A stretch of DNA of 64,000 nucleotides, taken from NCBI RefSeq assembly GCF_014879975.1, contig NZ_CP062500.1, positions 372,001 to 436,000 on the forward strand, read 5' to 3'. The stretch is from Vibrio bathopelagicus. Lineage in GTDB: Bacteria; Pseudomonadota; Gammaproteobacteria; Enterobacterales; Vibrionaceae. Both the position numbers and the translations under genes were made by a program. Below, piece after piece: positions 39,929 through 49,998 of the stretch. Under the pieces are notes generated by a model. That model was not told where the DNA came from. It saw only the letters and a list, made by a program, of their open reading frames with translations, and made no database searches. Positions within the stretch are counted from its first letter, which is position 1. Each line of letters begins with the position of its first letter.

Positions 39929-40897
39929 TTACTTTAGAAGGCCTACTTCTTTGTAGTATTTTACTGCGCCAGGGTGAAGAGGGATTGAGATACCCGCTTT
40001 AACCATGTCTTCTTTCTTCAGGTTCGCAAATGCTGGGTGCAGGCGTTTGAATGTAGCAAAGTTTTCAAATACTGCTTTAGCAACGTTGTATGCGACTTCA
40101 TCAGAAACGTCAGACGTTGTTACCATAGTTGCAGCAACACCGAAGCTGTTTACGTCAGCATCTGTACCACGGTACATACCAGCTGGAACTGTGCTGTATG
40201 CGTAGTATGGGTTTTCAGCTACGATCTTGTCGATCTGTGGACCAGTTGCTGAAACCAGTTTTGCATCACAAGAAGTCGTTGCTTCTTTGATTGAACCGTT
40301 CGGGTGACCAACCATGTAGATGAATGCATCAATCTTGTTATCACAAAGTGCTTGTGAACGCTCAGAACCTTTTAGTTCAGAAGCAAGCTTGAAGCTATCG
40401 TTAGTCCAACCCATAGCGTCCATTACAACACCCATCGTTGCACGGTCACCAGAGCCTGGGTTCCCAATGTTTACACGCTTACCAGCTAGGTCAGATACAT
40501 TGTTGATGCCAGCATCGGTACGAGCGATGATGTTGAACGGTTCTGTATGTAGAGAGAACATAGCGCGAAGTTTTTTGTATTCGCCCTGATCTTTGAACTT
40601 ACTTGTACCGTTGTAGCCGTGGTATTGCCAGTCCGATTGAACAACACCGAAATCTAGTTCACCAGCACGGATGGTATTAACGTTGTAGATTGAACCACCA
40701 GTAGACTCGACAGAACAACGAATGTTGTGGTCTTTGCGGCCTTTGTTCACAAGCTTACAAATAGCACCACCAGTTGGGTAGTAAACACCCGTTACTGAAC
40801 CAGTACCAATTGTGATGAACTCTTGAGCGTTAACTGCGCCAGCGCCCATTACAGCAGCTGCAATAGCCCCAACTTTAATAAGTTTGGTAAATGCCAT
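39929..40897 (-). CDS. TAXI-family TRAP transporter solute-binding protein
   Basis: 322 residues with a signal peptide (MAFTKLIKVGAIAAAVMGAG, cleaved after VNA). The mature start EFITIGTGSVTGVYYPTGGA is the TAXI signature; the fold is a two-lobed periplasmic binding protein. It delivers its ligand to the fused permease encoded next. Characterised TAXI proteins bind glutamate- or 2-oxoglutarate-like compounds, but the substrate here is not readable. The position next to argR and mdh is constant in vibrios as far as I recall. Confidence 0.92.
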   Translation of the reverse strand: MAFTKLIKVGAIAAAVMGAGAVNAQEFITIGTGSVTGVYYPTGGAICKLVNKGRKDHNIRCSVESTGGSIYNVNTIRAGELDFGVVQSDWQYHGYNGTSKFKDQGEYKKLRAMFSLHTEPFNIIARTDAGINNVSDLAGKRVNIGNPGSGDRATMGVVMDAMGWTNDSFKLASELKGSERSQALCDNKIDAFIYMVGHPNGSIKEATTSCDAKLVSATGPQIDKIVAENPYYAYSTVPAGMYRGTDADVNSFGVAATMVTTSDVSDEVAYNVAKAVFENFATFKRLHPAFANLKKEDMVKAGISIPLHPGAVKYYKEVGLLK

Positions 40898-41240
40898 GAA
40901 TTTCCCTTCCTTTATTCATTATTAACCCTGAAACAAGTGTAGTCGTTTCTGGAGTTTCCTATTTGGAAACGGCACCTTTTTCAATCCATGTGATGAAAAA
41001 GTGGCTGAATAATATCAAAAATTGGCAGAAAATTACTCAAATGTTAAAAGATATAGCTAAAAAATCTAACAAATGACGGTTAGATCTCGTGTTTAATTTG
41101 CTATTGAGTTTTTTAAAATCAATGGTTTAGTGGTTATTAAGAGGGGAGGGGATGGATATCTTAGGATGTGATTTGGATCACGAAGCGAATAGATGTTCGT
41201 GATCCATTAGTAGCTGTGATGGTTATGAAACTATGGGCAA
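40898..41240. promoter_or_regulatory. Intergenic region before the TAXI gene with CRP-like site
   Basis: 343 bp between the ends of the TAXI gene start and the argR stop. At 41167-41182 lies a good CRP-like palindrome (TGTGA, six bases, TCACG), about 270 bp upstream of the TAXI start. It overlaps a 10-bp inverted repeat (GGATCACGAA at 41175-41184 with its complement at 41196-41205) that could be the 3' hairpin of argR, though there is no T-run. Otherwise AT-rich with no gene. Confidence 0.45.
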
Positions 41241-41711
41241 TTATCCAGCGTATTCAAACAGTTCGCACACTGAATCAAACAGTTGCTTAGTGGTCACTGA
41301 CAAGGTTGGAGTAATAAAGATAGTGTCATCGCCTGCGACTACGCCCAGTATGCCTTCTGACTTACCTAATGAATCCAATAAACGAGCAATAAGCTGCGCA
41401 GCACCTGGACCTGTGTGTATCACAACTAATGCATTGTTGTGGTCAATATCTAACACTAACTCTCTTAAAGAGCTTGAAACTGTCGGGACGCCAAGTTCAG
41501 CCGGAAGACAGTAAACCATCTCCATTTTTGCATTGCGCGTTCGAACAGCGCCAAACTTAGTTAACATACGCGAAACTTTAGATTGGTTGATGCTTTCAAA
41601 ACCTTCATGTTTGAGGGCATCGACAATCTCGCCTTGCGAACCAAAACGTTCTTCTTTTAATAATGATTTAAAAGCACGAACTAAGTTGTCTTGTTTTTCT
41701 GTATTGCGCAT
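41241..41711 (-). CDS. argR: Arginine repressor ArgR
   Basis: 156 residues as in E. coli. The N-terminal winged helix ([23 protein letters not shown], then [27 protein letters not shown]) binds ARG boxes and the C-terminal domain ([33 protein letters not shown]) makes the hexamer and binds arginine. Represses arginine synthesis genes and helps XerCD recombination at cer sites in E. coli. It is divergent from mdh, as in enterobacteria. Confidence 0.96.
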   Translation of the reverse strand: MRNTEKQDNLVRAFKSLLKEERFGSQGEIVDALKHEGFESINQSKVSRMLTKFGAVRTRNAKMEMVYCLPAELGVPTVSSSLRELVLDIDHNNALVVIHTGPGAAQLIARLLDSLGKSEGILGVVAGDDTIFITPTLSVTTKQLFDSVCELFEYAG

Positions 41712-42043
41712 ATGTCATTCTTATTCATTAATAAAGATATCTGCATATTCTCGCATACATATTCAATCTTAGCCAAAATATCACGGTAATTTGTTAGTCA
41801 TATCACTGTAAAAATTTAATAGAATAATGTGTTATTAGTGGCGACTTATTTTGTTATTTCAGATGATTATCCCCATAATGCCAACTCGCTGTGTGGCACG
41901 GTTTTATTGACTTGCGCGAAGTCGCAAAGCTGGCGTTAATTGATTGTAATCACTTTGTGATTAATATAGTTTTTTAACTTAAATTTAGCTCAAGAATTAC
42001 TCTACAAAGAATCTATAAGAGAAATCTCTCAAGGAGAATAACA
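41712..42043. promoter_or_regulatory. Divergent argR-mdh control region with possible ARG boxes
   Basis: 332 bp without a gene. On the argR side CATATTC occurs twice (41744-41750 and 41758-41764), and read on the minus strand these are ARG-box-like halves (TGAATATGTATGCG); a further TTATTCATTAATAA lies at 41721-41734. Autoregulation by ArgR is the rule, but the match is only partial. On the mdh side there is an inverted repeat TAATCAC / GTGATTA at 41947-41963 just before a TAATATAG -10-like box, possibly a CRP or ArcA type site. Confidence 0.4.
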
Positions 42044-42979
42044 ATGAAAGTAGCTGTTATTGGTGCCGCTGGTGGCATCGGTCAAGCCCTAGCCCTACTA
42101 CTAAAGAACCGCCTGCCTGCTGGTTCAGATCTTGCACTTTACGACATAGCTCCGGTAACCCCGGGTGTTGCTGCCGATCTTAGCCATATCCCAACACCTG
42201 TTTCGATCAAAGGTTACGCGGGTGAAGATCCAACTCCAGCACTTGAAGGTGCGGATGTTGTGCTTATTTCTGCGGGTGTTGCTCGTAAACCTGGTATGGA
42301 TCGTGCGGATCTTTTCAATGTGAACGCTGGCATTGTTAAGTCTCTAGCTGAGAAAATTGCAGTTACTTGTCCTACTGCTTGTGTTGGTATCATTACTAAC
42401 CCAGTAAACACAACAGTGCCAATCGCTGCTGAAGTACTTAAGAAAGCGGGCGTTTACGACAAGCGTCGTTTATTCGGTATTACGACTCTTGATGTCATTC
42501 GTTCTGAAACGTTCGTTGCTGAACTGAAAGATAAAGATCCAGGCGATGTTCGTGTTCCAGTTATCGGCGGTCACTCTGGTGTTACGATCCTTCCTCTTCT
42601 TTCTCAAGTTGAAGGCGTAGAGTTCACTGATGAAGAAATCGCAGCGCTAACAACTCGCATCCAAAATGCGGGTACTGAAGTAGTAGAAGCTAAAGCGGGT
42701 GGCGGTAGTGCGACTCTATCTATGGGTCAAGCGGCTTGTCGCTTCGGTCTTGCTCTAGTGAAAGCACTTCAAGGCGAAGAGAACGTGATTGAGTGTGCCT
42801 ACGTTGAAGGTGAAGGCGAGCACGCACCATTCTTCGCACAACCAGTTAAACTTGGCAAAGAGGGCGCAGAAGCGATCCTTAGCTACGGTGAACTGAGCGA
42901 CTTCGAACGCAATGCACTAGACAGCATGCTAGAAACGCTAAATGGCGATATTGAGATTGGTGTTGAATTCGCTAAATAA
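42044..42979 (+). CDS. mdh: Malate dehydrogenase
   Basis: 311 residues, NAD-dependent LDH/MDH family. N-terminal [21 protein letters not shown] holds the Rossmann motif; the active-site loop [17 protein letters not shown] (Arg residues bind malate) and the catalytic His in [13 protein letters not shown] are present. Interconverts malate and oxaloacetate in the TCA cycle. AAGGAG before the ATG is a strong ribosome site. Codon use is that of a well-expressed gene. Confidence 0.98.
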   Translation: MKVAVIGAAGGIGQALALLLKNRLPAGSDLALYDIAPVTPGVAADLSHIPTPVSIKGYAGEDPTPALEGADVVLISAGVARKPGMDRADLFNVNAGIVKSLAEKIAVTCPTACVGIITNPVNTTVPIAAEVLKKAGVYDKRRLFGITTLDVIRSETFVAELKDKDPGDVRVPVIGGHSGVTILPLLSQVEGVEFTDEEIAALTTRIQNAGTEVVEAKAGGGSATLSMGQAACRFGLALVKALQGEENVIECAYVEGEGEHAPFFAQPVKLGKEGAEAILSYGELSDFERNALDSMLETLNGDIEIGVEFAK

Positions 42980-43017
42980 GCGATAGGTAACAGAACTCTG
43001 CTAAAAAGACAGTTAAC

Positions 43018-43047
43018 GAAAGCCGATCATTGTGATCGGCTTTTTTG
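43018..43047 (+). terminator. Terminator after mdh
   Basis: A hairpin AAAGCCGATCA / TGATCGGCTTTTTT with small loop and six T. Confidence 0.92.
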
Positions 43048-43108
43048 ATCCTTGTATTCAACCCGCTCATAATCTTTTTCTAACCACGAAGAATTAGGGG
43101 ATTGGATT

Positions 43109-43300
43109 ATGACTAGAGTACAAAAGGGAATGAATGTTAACTATCTAGGCCGCTTGGATAAGATATTGGTTATCGATGAGCAAGAGCAGTTCGCTTTGTT
43201 TGAGTCTTACAACAGTCATAAGCAATATGCGGTTCCATTGGAAGAACTTGAAGAGATCGAGGCGCAATTACCTTTATCATTAGAATCGAGTCGATATTGA
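43109..43300 (+). CDS. Small protein of 63 residues, function unknown
   Basis: I do not recognise a family. The product is MTRVQKGMNVNYLGRLDKIL and on, mixed charge with an acidic C-terminal helix (PLEELEEIEAQLPLSLE) and no signal or membrane segment. Support for a real gene: AGGGGA eight bases before the ATG, isolation between its own flanking terminators, and a composition unlike a shadow frame. The shape (beta-strands with an internal turn, then a helix) could suit a small regulatory or binding protein, but nothing specific can be said. Confidence 0.6.
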   Translation: MTRVQKGMNVNYLGRLDKILVIDEQEQFALFESYNSHKQYAVPLEELEEIEAQLPLSLESSRY

Positions 43301-43326
43301 AACTCAAAGTAAAACCTAGCAGGATC

Positions 43327-43353
43327 AAAAAAAGAGCCGTTAGGCTCTTTTTT
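43327..43353. terminator. Bidirectional terminator
   Basis: A hairpin AAAAAAAGAGCC / GGCTCTTTTTT with loop GTTA, between the small gene and the convergent ispB. Confidence 0.9.
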
Positions 43354-43391
43354 ATTATTTTTTATTATATAGCTGTCTACTTAGCTTCTAT

Positions 43392-44363
43392 TTACTTGCT
43401 ACGTTTTACTGCAAGGTGAGCTAGCGTAGTTAAAGCTTGCTTATATTCTGAATCAGGAAGAATAGACAGCTCAGCTATAGCTTTATCAGCTTCTTCATAG
43501 GCTTTATTGGTCGTGTACTCTAACGAGCCTGTCTCTTTCATTACAGACATAATGTCGTCGAGGCGTTCCATACCATTGGCTTTTTCAATCGCTTCACGAA
43601 TCATGCTCGCTTGGTCTGGTGAGCCATTACGCATTGCGTAAAGCAACGGTAACGTCGGTTTACCTTCTGCTAGGTCATCACCAACATTTTTACCCATCTC
43701 TTTACCATCAGCGGTGTAGTCCATCACATCATCAATAAGCTGGAATGCAGTTCCTAGGTACTTACCGTAGTTTTGCATCGCCGTTTCGATTTCAGGTGAA
43801 GACTCTGTAAGAATCGCGCCGATTTGGGTTGCGGCTTCAAACAAGCGAGCGGTCTTTGAATAGATCACCTGCATGTAGCTTTCTTCTGTGGTGTCTGGGT
43901 TATTACAGTTCATCAATTGTTGAACTTCACCCTCGGCAATCACGTTTACTGATTCGCTCATTAGCTCAAGGATCCTTAAGGATCCTAGCGTCGTCATCAT
44001 CTGAAATGAGCGGGTGTAAATAAAATCACCAACCAAAACGCTAGCTGCATTACCAAAAGCAGCATTCGCTGTAGCTTTGCCACGTCTCATGTCCGATTCG
44101 TCGACAACATCATCATGAAGCAGTGTTGCTGTGTGGATAAACTCAATAAAGGCGGCTGAGGTGATATGAGCCTCACCTTGGTAACCAAGTGCACGAGCTG
44201 ATAAAAGAGCAAGCAAAGGGCGTAGGCGTTTGCCACCACCGCTAACGATATAAAAACCAAGCTGGTTGATTAAACTTACGTCAGAATTAAGTTGGGCTTG
44301 AATTGTTTCATTCACTTTTGCCATATCATTGGCAGTAAGCGTTTGGATAGCTTTAAAATCCAT
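43392..44363 (-). CDS. ispB: Octaprenyl diphosphate synthase
   Basis: 323 residues. Both Asp-rich motifs of trans-prenyl transferases are present (DDVVD at 84-88 and DDVMD at 211-215), with GGGKRLRPLL at the N-terminal IPP site. It elongates farnesyl diphosphate for the ubiquinone and menaquinone side chain. It is divergent from rplU, the same arrangement as in E. coli. Confidence 0.96.
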   Translation of the reverse strand: MDFKAIQTLTANDMAKVNETIQAQLNSDVSLINQLGFYIVSGGGKRLRPLLALLSARALGYQGEAHITSAAFIEFIHTATLLHDDVVDESDMRRGKATANAAFGNAASVLVGDFIYTRSFQMMTTLGSLRILELMSESVNVIAEGEVQQLMNCNNPDTTEESYMQVIYSKTARLFEAATQIGAILTESSPEIETAMQNYGKYLGTAFQLIDDVMDYTADGKEMGKNVGDDLAEGKPTLPLLYAMRNGSPDQASMIREAIEKANGMERLDDIMSVMKETGSLEYTTNKAYEEADKAIAELSILPDSEYKQALTTLAHLAVKRSK

Positions 44364-44520
44364 TGTTCATCCGGCTGAAGTTAGACCCTGTAAGGCTTAT
44401 ACGTTGTATTTAATTGTTGAATAATACACTAAAAAACGTTGATTAATACATCACTTAAAGGCATCATTGCCGCACTTTTCTTTGGCGAACATGTTTTCGC
44501 CAATATTTTAAAAATATGGC

Positions 44521-44549
44521 TTGTCATAGCGGCATGATTCCCGTAGAAT
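44521..44549 (+). promoter_or_regulatory. Promoter of rplU-rpmA
   Basis: -35 TTGTCA at 44521-44526 and -10 TAGAAT at 44544-44549, spacing 17. Predicted start near 44556, about 76 bases before the rplU ATG. A GC-rich discriminator (CTGCGCCC) follows, as in stringently controlled ribosomal promoters. Confidence 0.8.
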
Positions 44550-44571
44550 CTGCGCCCTATTGATTAGTTTA

Positions 44572-44613
44572 GCGCACACCCGAGTTGTAGAATTAACAAC
44601 CATAGGCTGTGCG
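44572..44613 (+). promoter_or_regulatory. Structured 5' leader of rplU
   Basis: The leader contains a nested hairpin: outer stem CGCACA (44573-44578) with TGTGCG (44608-44613), extended by CC/GG with a bulge, and inner stem GTTGT (44584-44588) with ACAAC (44596-44600). It lies just before the ribosome site. It may be an autogenous control element for L21, but that is inference. Confidence 0.45.
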
Positions 44614-44631
44614 GAAAAAGCGGAGTAAAAT

Positions 44632-44943
44632 ATGTACGCTGTTTTCCAATCTGGTGGCAAACAACACCGAGTAAGCGAAGGTCAAACACTTCGTTTAGAG
44701 AAATTAGACGTTGAAACTGGTGCAACTGTAGAATTTGATAAAGTTCTTCTTGTTGCTAACGGCGAAGAAATCGCTGTTGGTGCACCTCTTGTTGAAGGTG
44801 GCAAGGTTACTGCAGAAGTAGTACAACACGGTCGTGGCGATAAAGTAAAAATCGTTAAATTCCGTCGTCGTAAGCACTCGCGTAAGCAAGCTGGTCACCG
44901 TCAGTGGTTCACAGAAGTGAAAATCACTGGCATTAACGCTTAA
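44632..44943 (+). CDS. rplU: 50S ribosomal protein L21
   Basis: 103 residues, the exact family length ([20 protein letters not shown] at the start, [19 protein letters not shown] at the end). Binds 23S rRNA with L20. rpmA follows after 19 bp, forming the conserved rplU-rpmA pair. Confidence 0.98.
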   Translation: MYAVFQSGGKQHRVSEGQTLRLEKLDVETGATVEFDKVLLVANGEEIAVGAPLVEGGKVTAEVVQHGRGDKVKIVKFRRRKHSRKQAGHRQWFTEVKITGINA

Positions 44944-44962
44944 GTATTAGGAGAGTTTAACA

Positions 44963-45220
44963 ATGGCACATAAAAAAGCTGGCGGTTCTACTAATAACGG
45001 CCGCGATTCAGAAAGCAAACGTCTTGGTGTTAAGCGTTTTGGTGGTGAATCTGTTCTTGCAGGTAACATCATCGTTCGTCAACGTGGTACTAAGTTCCAC
45101 GCTGGCACAAACGTTGGCATCGGTAAAGACCATACTCTTTTCGCTCTTACTGAAGGTAAAGTGAAATTTGCAGTAAAAGGTCCTAAAAACCGTAAGTTTG
45201 TAAGCATCGAAGCTGAGTAA
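44963..45220 (+). CDS. rpmA: 50S ribosomal protein L27
   Basis: 85 residues. Begins [20 protein letters not shown], without the cleaved N-terminal extension seen in Firmicutes, so the N-terminal tail reaches the peptidyl-transferase site as in E. coli. A terminator follows, so it may be separate from obgE. Confidence 0.98.
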   Translation: MAHKKAGGSTNNGRDSESKRLGVKRFGGESVLAGNIIVRQRGTKFHAGTNVGIGKDHTLFALTEGKVKFAVKGPKNRKFVSIEAE

Positions 45221-46716
<1,496 letters not shown>

Positions 46717-46777
46717 TCCTCATCGTTTCTTATAAATACTTTGGTCGCTTCTTCTAAAGCACACTGATAGTTTTACT

Positions 46778-46806
46778 AAACCGCAATGAAAATTGCGGTT
46801 TTTTTG
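46778..46806 (+). terminator. Terminator after obgE
   Basis: A hairpin AACCGCAA / TTGCGGTT with loop TGAAAA and seven T. Confidence 0.92.
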
Positions 46807-46883
46807 TATCTAAATCATTATGTCTTATCGAATTTTAATGCAGAATTTATTTCTAGATACTTTACGCCTATGGGAAGGAAATC

Positions 46884-47651
46884 ATGGCATCAGAACAAAG
46901 AGCGATCTCAAGGTTAGTTGCTCAGTCAGGACAAATGTTATTGGCACACGGCGCCGAGAGTACACTGGTCGGTGATATTATGCGCCGCATCGGTATTGCT
47001 TGTGGGGTGAATGAGGTTGAAGTTGCACTGTCAGCCAATGCGTTGGTCGTGACAACAGTAATGGATGATCATTGTATAACGACTACTCGAAGCTGTGCTG
47101 ATCGTGGCATTAATATGCAGGTGATAACAGAGATTCAACGCGTGTGTATCATGATGGAGAAAGGGATTCTTGATTATGATTTAGCTTACAAGAAGATCCA
47201 AGGGATCAGTCCAGAACGTTATAATCGTTGGTTGGTTGTCGTGATGATTGGATTATCGTGTGCCTCTTTTAGTCGTCTTGCTGGCGGTGATTGGCAGGTC
47301 TTCATGATGACCTTTATCGCGTCAGCCTGCGGCATGATCGTCAGACAAGAGGTTGGTCATCGCCATTTCAATCCGCTATTAAACTTTGCAATCACGGCAT
47401 TTGTTACGACAACTATTTCAGCGCAAGCGGTTCTTTATAACATTGGTGGTCAGCCCACTATCGTGATGGCTTCTTCTGTGCTGATGCTTGTCCCCGGTTT
47501 CCCTTTAATTAACTCTGTTGCGGATATGCTTAAAGGCCATATTAATATGGGCCTCGCACGCTTCACCATGGCCAGTTTATTAACGTTGGCAACAAGCTTA
47601 GGCATTGTTGCTGCGATGAGCCTTTCGGACGTTTGGGGATGGGCAAGCTAA
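46884..47651 (+). CDS. yjjP: ThrE-type exporter, large half (YjjP-like)
   Basis: 255 residues, matching E. coli YjjP in length. A soluble N-terminal domain (about 1-115, including GAESTLVGDIMRRIG) precedes about five membrane helices. With YjjB it forms a split ThrE family transporter; in E. coli the pair is reported to export succinate, and the Corynebacterium ThrE single chain exports threonine. The substrate here is unknown. The next gene starts at the stop codon (TAATG). Confidence 0.87.
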   Translation: MASEQRAISRLVAQSGQMLLAHGAESTLVGDIMRRIGIACGVNEVEVALSANALVVTTVMDDHCITTTRSCADRGINMQVITEIQRVCIMMEKGILDYDLAYKKIQGISPERYNRWLVVVMIGLSCASFSRLAGGDWQVFMMTFIASACGMIVRQEVGHRHFNPLLNFAITAFVTTTISAQAVLYNIGGQPTIVMASSVLMLVPGFPLINSVADMLKGHINMGLARFTMASLLTLATSLGIVAAMSLSDVWGWAS

Positions 47652-48124
47652 TGACTATCTTTGAATTATTGATCGGCCTTTTGAACGATATGTTTTTTGC
47701 TGCGATACCTGCTGTCGGTTTTGCACTAGTCTTTAACGTGCCACAACGTGCGTTGATCTATTGTGCTCTCGGAGGATCCATTGGCCACGGTAGCCGTTAC
47801 TTAATGATGCATTTCGGTATTCCTATTGAGTGGGCGACGTTCTTCGCGGCTACCATTGTCGGTATGATCGGGGTTCATTGGTCACACAAACTGTTGGCGC
47901 ACCCAAAGGTATTTACCGTCGCCGCTTTGATTCCGATGGTTCCTGGAGTCTTCGCGTTCAAAGCGATGATCGCTATGGTAGAAATCAACAGGGCAGGGTA
48001 TAACCCAGAGTTGCTCGCTATGTTGATGGAGAACTTCTTAAAATCGATGTTCATTATCGCGGGACTAGCGGTTGGCTTGGCGGTGCCTGGGCTGTTATTC
48101 TACCGTCGTAGACCTATCGTCTAG
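47651..48124 (+). CDS. yjjB: ThrE-type exporter, small half (YjjB-like)
   Basis: 157 residues from the ATG at 47651, which overlaps the preceding TAA by one base and gives the same length as E. coli YjjB; an in-frame ATG at 47633 lies inside yjjP. About five membrane helices and the motif ALIPMVPGVFAFKAMIAM typical of this half. It works with the large half in one membrane complex. Split ThrE halves are normal in gammaproteobacteria. Confidence 0.87.
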   Translation: MTIFELLIGLLNDMFFAAIPAVGFALVFNVPQRALIYCALGGSIGHGSRYLMMHFGIPIEWATFFAATIVGMIGVHWSHKLLAHPKVFTVAALIPMVPGVFAFKAMIAMVEINRAGYNPELLAMLMENFLKSMFIIAGLAVGLAVPGLLFYRRRPIV

Positions 48125-48164
48125 CTTCAATTTTATTTTCAGGTAAGGACAGGACTTTCTATTT

Positions 48165-48644
48165 ATGATCATCAGTATGATAGCGGCAATGGCAAACAAC
48201 CGTGTAATTGGTAAAGATAATCAGATGCCATGGCATTTACCTGCAGATTTCGCATGGTTTAAACGCTCAACGATGGGGAAACCTGTAGTGATGGGGCGTA
48301 AGACCTATGATTCGATTGGTCGCCCTTTGCCAGGTCGACTGAATATCGTAATTAGCCGCGATGAAAGCTTAGAGCTTGAAGGAGTGACTACCGTTACTTC
48401 AATTGATCAAGCATTAGAACTTGTCAGCGAAGTTGACGAAGTGATGATCATTGGTGGTGGTTCTATATATGAAAGCTGTCTGCCTAAAGCTAATAAGCTC
48501 TATCTGACTTATATCAACCTCGAAGTCGATGGTGATACACAGTTCCCTAGTTGGGGAGAGGGTTGGAAGCAGAGCTTTAGTGAGACTTATCAAGCCGACG
48601 AGAAAAACAAACACAACATGGAGTTTGTGATTCTCGAGCGTTAA
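48165..48644 (+). CDS. folA: Dihydrofolate reductase
   Basis: 159 residues, type I chromosomal DHFR (E. coli 159). Begins MIISMIAAMANNRVIGKDNQ, followed by the substrate-site MPWHLPADFAWFK with Asp27-equivalent, then GKPVVMGRKTYDSIGRPLPGR and IGGGSIYE. Reduces dihydrofolate with NADPH and is the trimethoprim target. It is followed by a strong hairpin shared with convergent apaH; a folA-apaH neighbourhood is also found in E. coli. Confidence 0.97.
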   Translation: MIISMIAAMANNRVIGKDNQMPWHLPADFAWFKRSTMGKPVVMGRKTYDSIGRPLPGRLNIVISRDESLELEGVTTVTSIDQALELVSEVDEVMIIGGGSIYESCLPKANKLYLTYINLEVDGDTQFPSWGEGWKQSFSETYQADEKNKHNMEFVILER

Positions 48645-48661
48645 GTTCTGAAATCAAAAAC

Positions 48662-48690
48662 GTTTGCGTTACTGTAGCAGTAACGCAAAC
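48662..48690. terminator. Convergent hairpin between folA and apaH
   Basis: A perfect 13-bp stem (GTTTGCGTTACTG and its complement) with a 3-base loop. T-runs are weak on both sides (TTCTCTT on +), so it may act more by structure, but its place between convergent genes suits a bidirectional terminator. Confidence 0.75.
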
Positions 48691-48701
48691 TTCTCTTATC
48701 T

Positions 48702-49505
48702 CTATAGCGCATTTTGAGTGAAAAACTTTTTATCTTCCCAGCGAAGTACCGTCAATTCTCCTCCCCAAACACATCCTGTATCTAAGCCAATCACATCTTT
48801 TCCAGAATAGCCTTCTAAGGCTGCCCAGTGCCCAAATAGCACGGTCTTATCAAGCATAATGCGTTGTGAAAGGTCAAACCAGGGTATCAAAGGTTCATTA
48901 GTAATTTCATTGGGCGGCAGTTTGCACGTCATGTCGAGTTGGCCATCTGGGGAGCAAAAGCGCATTCGAGTGAAGCTATTGATCGCATAGCGATAACGTT
49001 CTATGCCTTGCAACTCTTTGCTCCAGAGATCTGGCGTGTTGCTGTACATATTCTCAATAAGCCATCGCCAACGGTCCGATTTAAGTAACGACGTTATTTC
49101 TCGGTTCTCTGTACGTGCTTGTTCTAAGTCCCATTGAGGTGAGATGCCCGCATGTGTCATGACAAACTCTGGGTGCTCTTGCATCAAGGGTTGTTGTCTT
49201 AACCATTCCAGCAGTTGGTCACTGTCTTCAGCGTCAAGAATTGGTTGAGTTTTATCTTTTGGTTTGGCTGAAAAGAGGCCTAAGGATACAGCAAGTAGAT
49301 GTAAATCATGATTACCCAATACCACCTTTGCTGAGCAACCAAGGCCACGAACAAAACGTAACGTCTCCAAGGATTTAGGGCCACGAGCAACTAAGTCTCC
49401 GGCGACCCATAAAGTATCTTGTTGTTTATCAAAGTTGATGGTTTCAAGCAGTAACTGAAGTTCGTCGAAGCATCCTTGGATGTCTCCGACAATATAATTC
49501 GACAC
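48702..49505 (-). CDS. apaH: Diadenosine tetraphosphatase ApaH
   Basis: 267 residues. Calcineurin-like phosphatase motifs are intact: GDIQGCFDEL, GDLVARGP, GNHDLHLL and a later THAG. Cleaves Ap4A and removes Np4 caps from RNA. Last gene of the lptD-surA-pdxA-rsmA-apaG-apaH series, 31 bp after apaG. Confidence 0.96.
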   Translation of the reverse strand: MSNYIVGDIQGCFDELQLLLETINFDKQQDTLWVAGDLVARGPKSLETLRFVRGLGCSAKVVLGNHDLHLLAVSLGLFSAKPKDKTQPILDAEDSDQLLEWLRQQPLMQEHPEFVMTHAGISPQWDLEQARTENREITSLLKSDRWRWLIENMYSNTPDLWSKELQGIERYRYAINSFTRMRFCSPDGQLDMTCKLPPNEITNEPLIPWFDLSQRIMLDKTVLFGHWAALEGYSGKDVIGLDTGCVWGGELTVLRWEDKKFFTQNAL

Positions 49506-49536
49506 AGCATTTTCCTGTAAGTGGTAGAGATGTGTA

Positions 49537-49917
49537 CTAGTTAAGAATATTGGGGATAGCCAGTCTAAATGGGTCGACTTCTGTTATGAAATCAATGCCT
49601 TTATGATCGGTCATCACATAGTGACCTTGCATAACGCCCACTGGAGTTTCTATGACTGTACCGCTGGTATACGTGTATTCGTCATTGGCTTCAATCACAG
49701 GCTGTTGTCCAACTACGCCATCACCTTCTATGGTGAGTTGTTTACCGTTAGAGTCGGTAATCAGCCAGCGGCGAGACATAAGTTGTACCGTTGTTTTACT
49801 TAGATTTTTGATGGTAATGATGTAAGCGAAAACGTAGCGATTCTTAGATGGCTCAGATTGTTCTTCAATATATTTAGAATGAACCTGGCATTTGATACAA
49901 GGCGTAGATATATCCAT
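49537..49917 (-). CDS. apaG: ApaG family protein
   Basis: 126 residues, one fibronectin-III-like ApaG domain ([22 protein letters not shown], then [20 protein letters not shown]). The motif resembles the substrate-binding part of F-box proteins and Co2+/Mg2+ efflux work in Salmonella named the family, but the molecular role is unsettled. Here a terminator-like hairpin lies between rsmA and apaG, so it may have its own promoter. Confidence 0.94.
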   Translation of the reverse strand: MDISTPCIKCQVHSKYIEEQSEPSKNRYVFAYIITIKNLSKTTVQLMSRRWLITDSNGKQLTIEGDGVVGQQPVIEANDEYTYTSGTVIETPVGVMQGHYVMTDHKGIDFITEVDPFRLAIPNILN

Positions 49918-49959
49918 ATTCGCACCTTTTGTTGTTGGTATGCTTTAAGTATTACATAA

Positions 49960-49993
49960 AAAATAGGCTCCTCACCGAAGTGTAGGAGCCTTT
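49960..49993 (-). terminator. Hairpin terminator between rsmA and apaG
   Basis: Minus-strand stem AGGCTCCT / AGGAGCCT with an 11-base loop, followed by A and six T on the minus strand. It stands just after the rsmA stop. apaG and apaH usually follow rsmA without such a break. Confidence 0.78.
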
Positions 49994-49998
49994 TACGA

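Noticed and set aside
41175..41205. 10-bp inverted repeat after argR as a terminator
   Set aside because: No T-run follows on either strand and it overlaps a CRP-like site.
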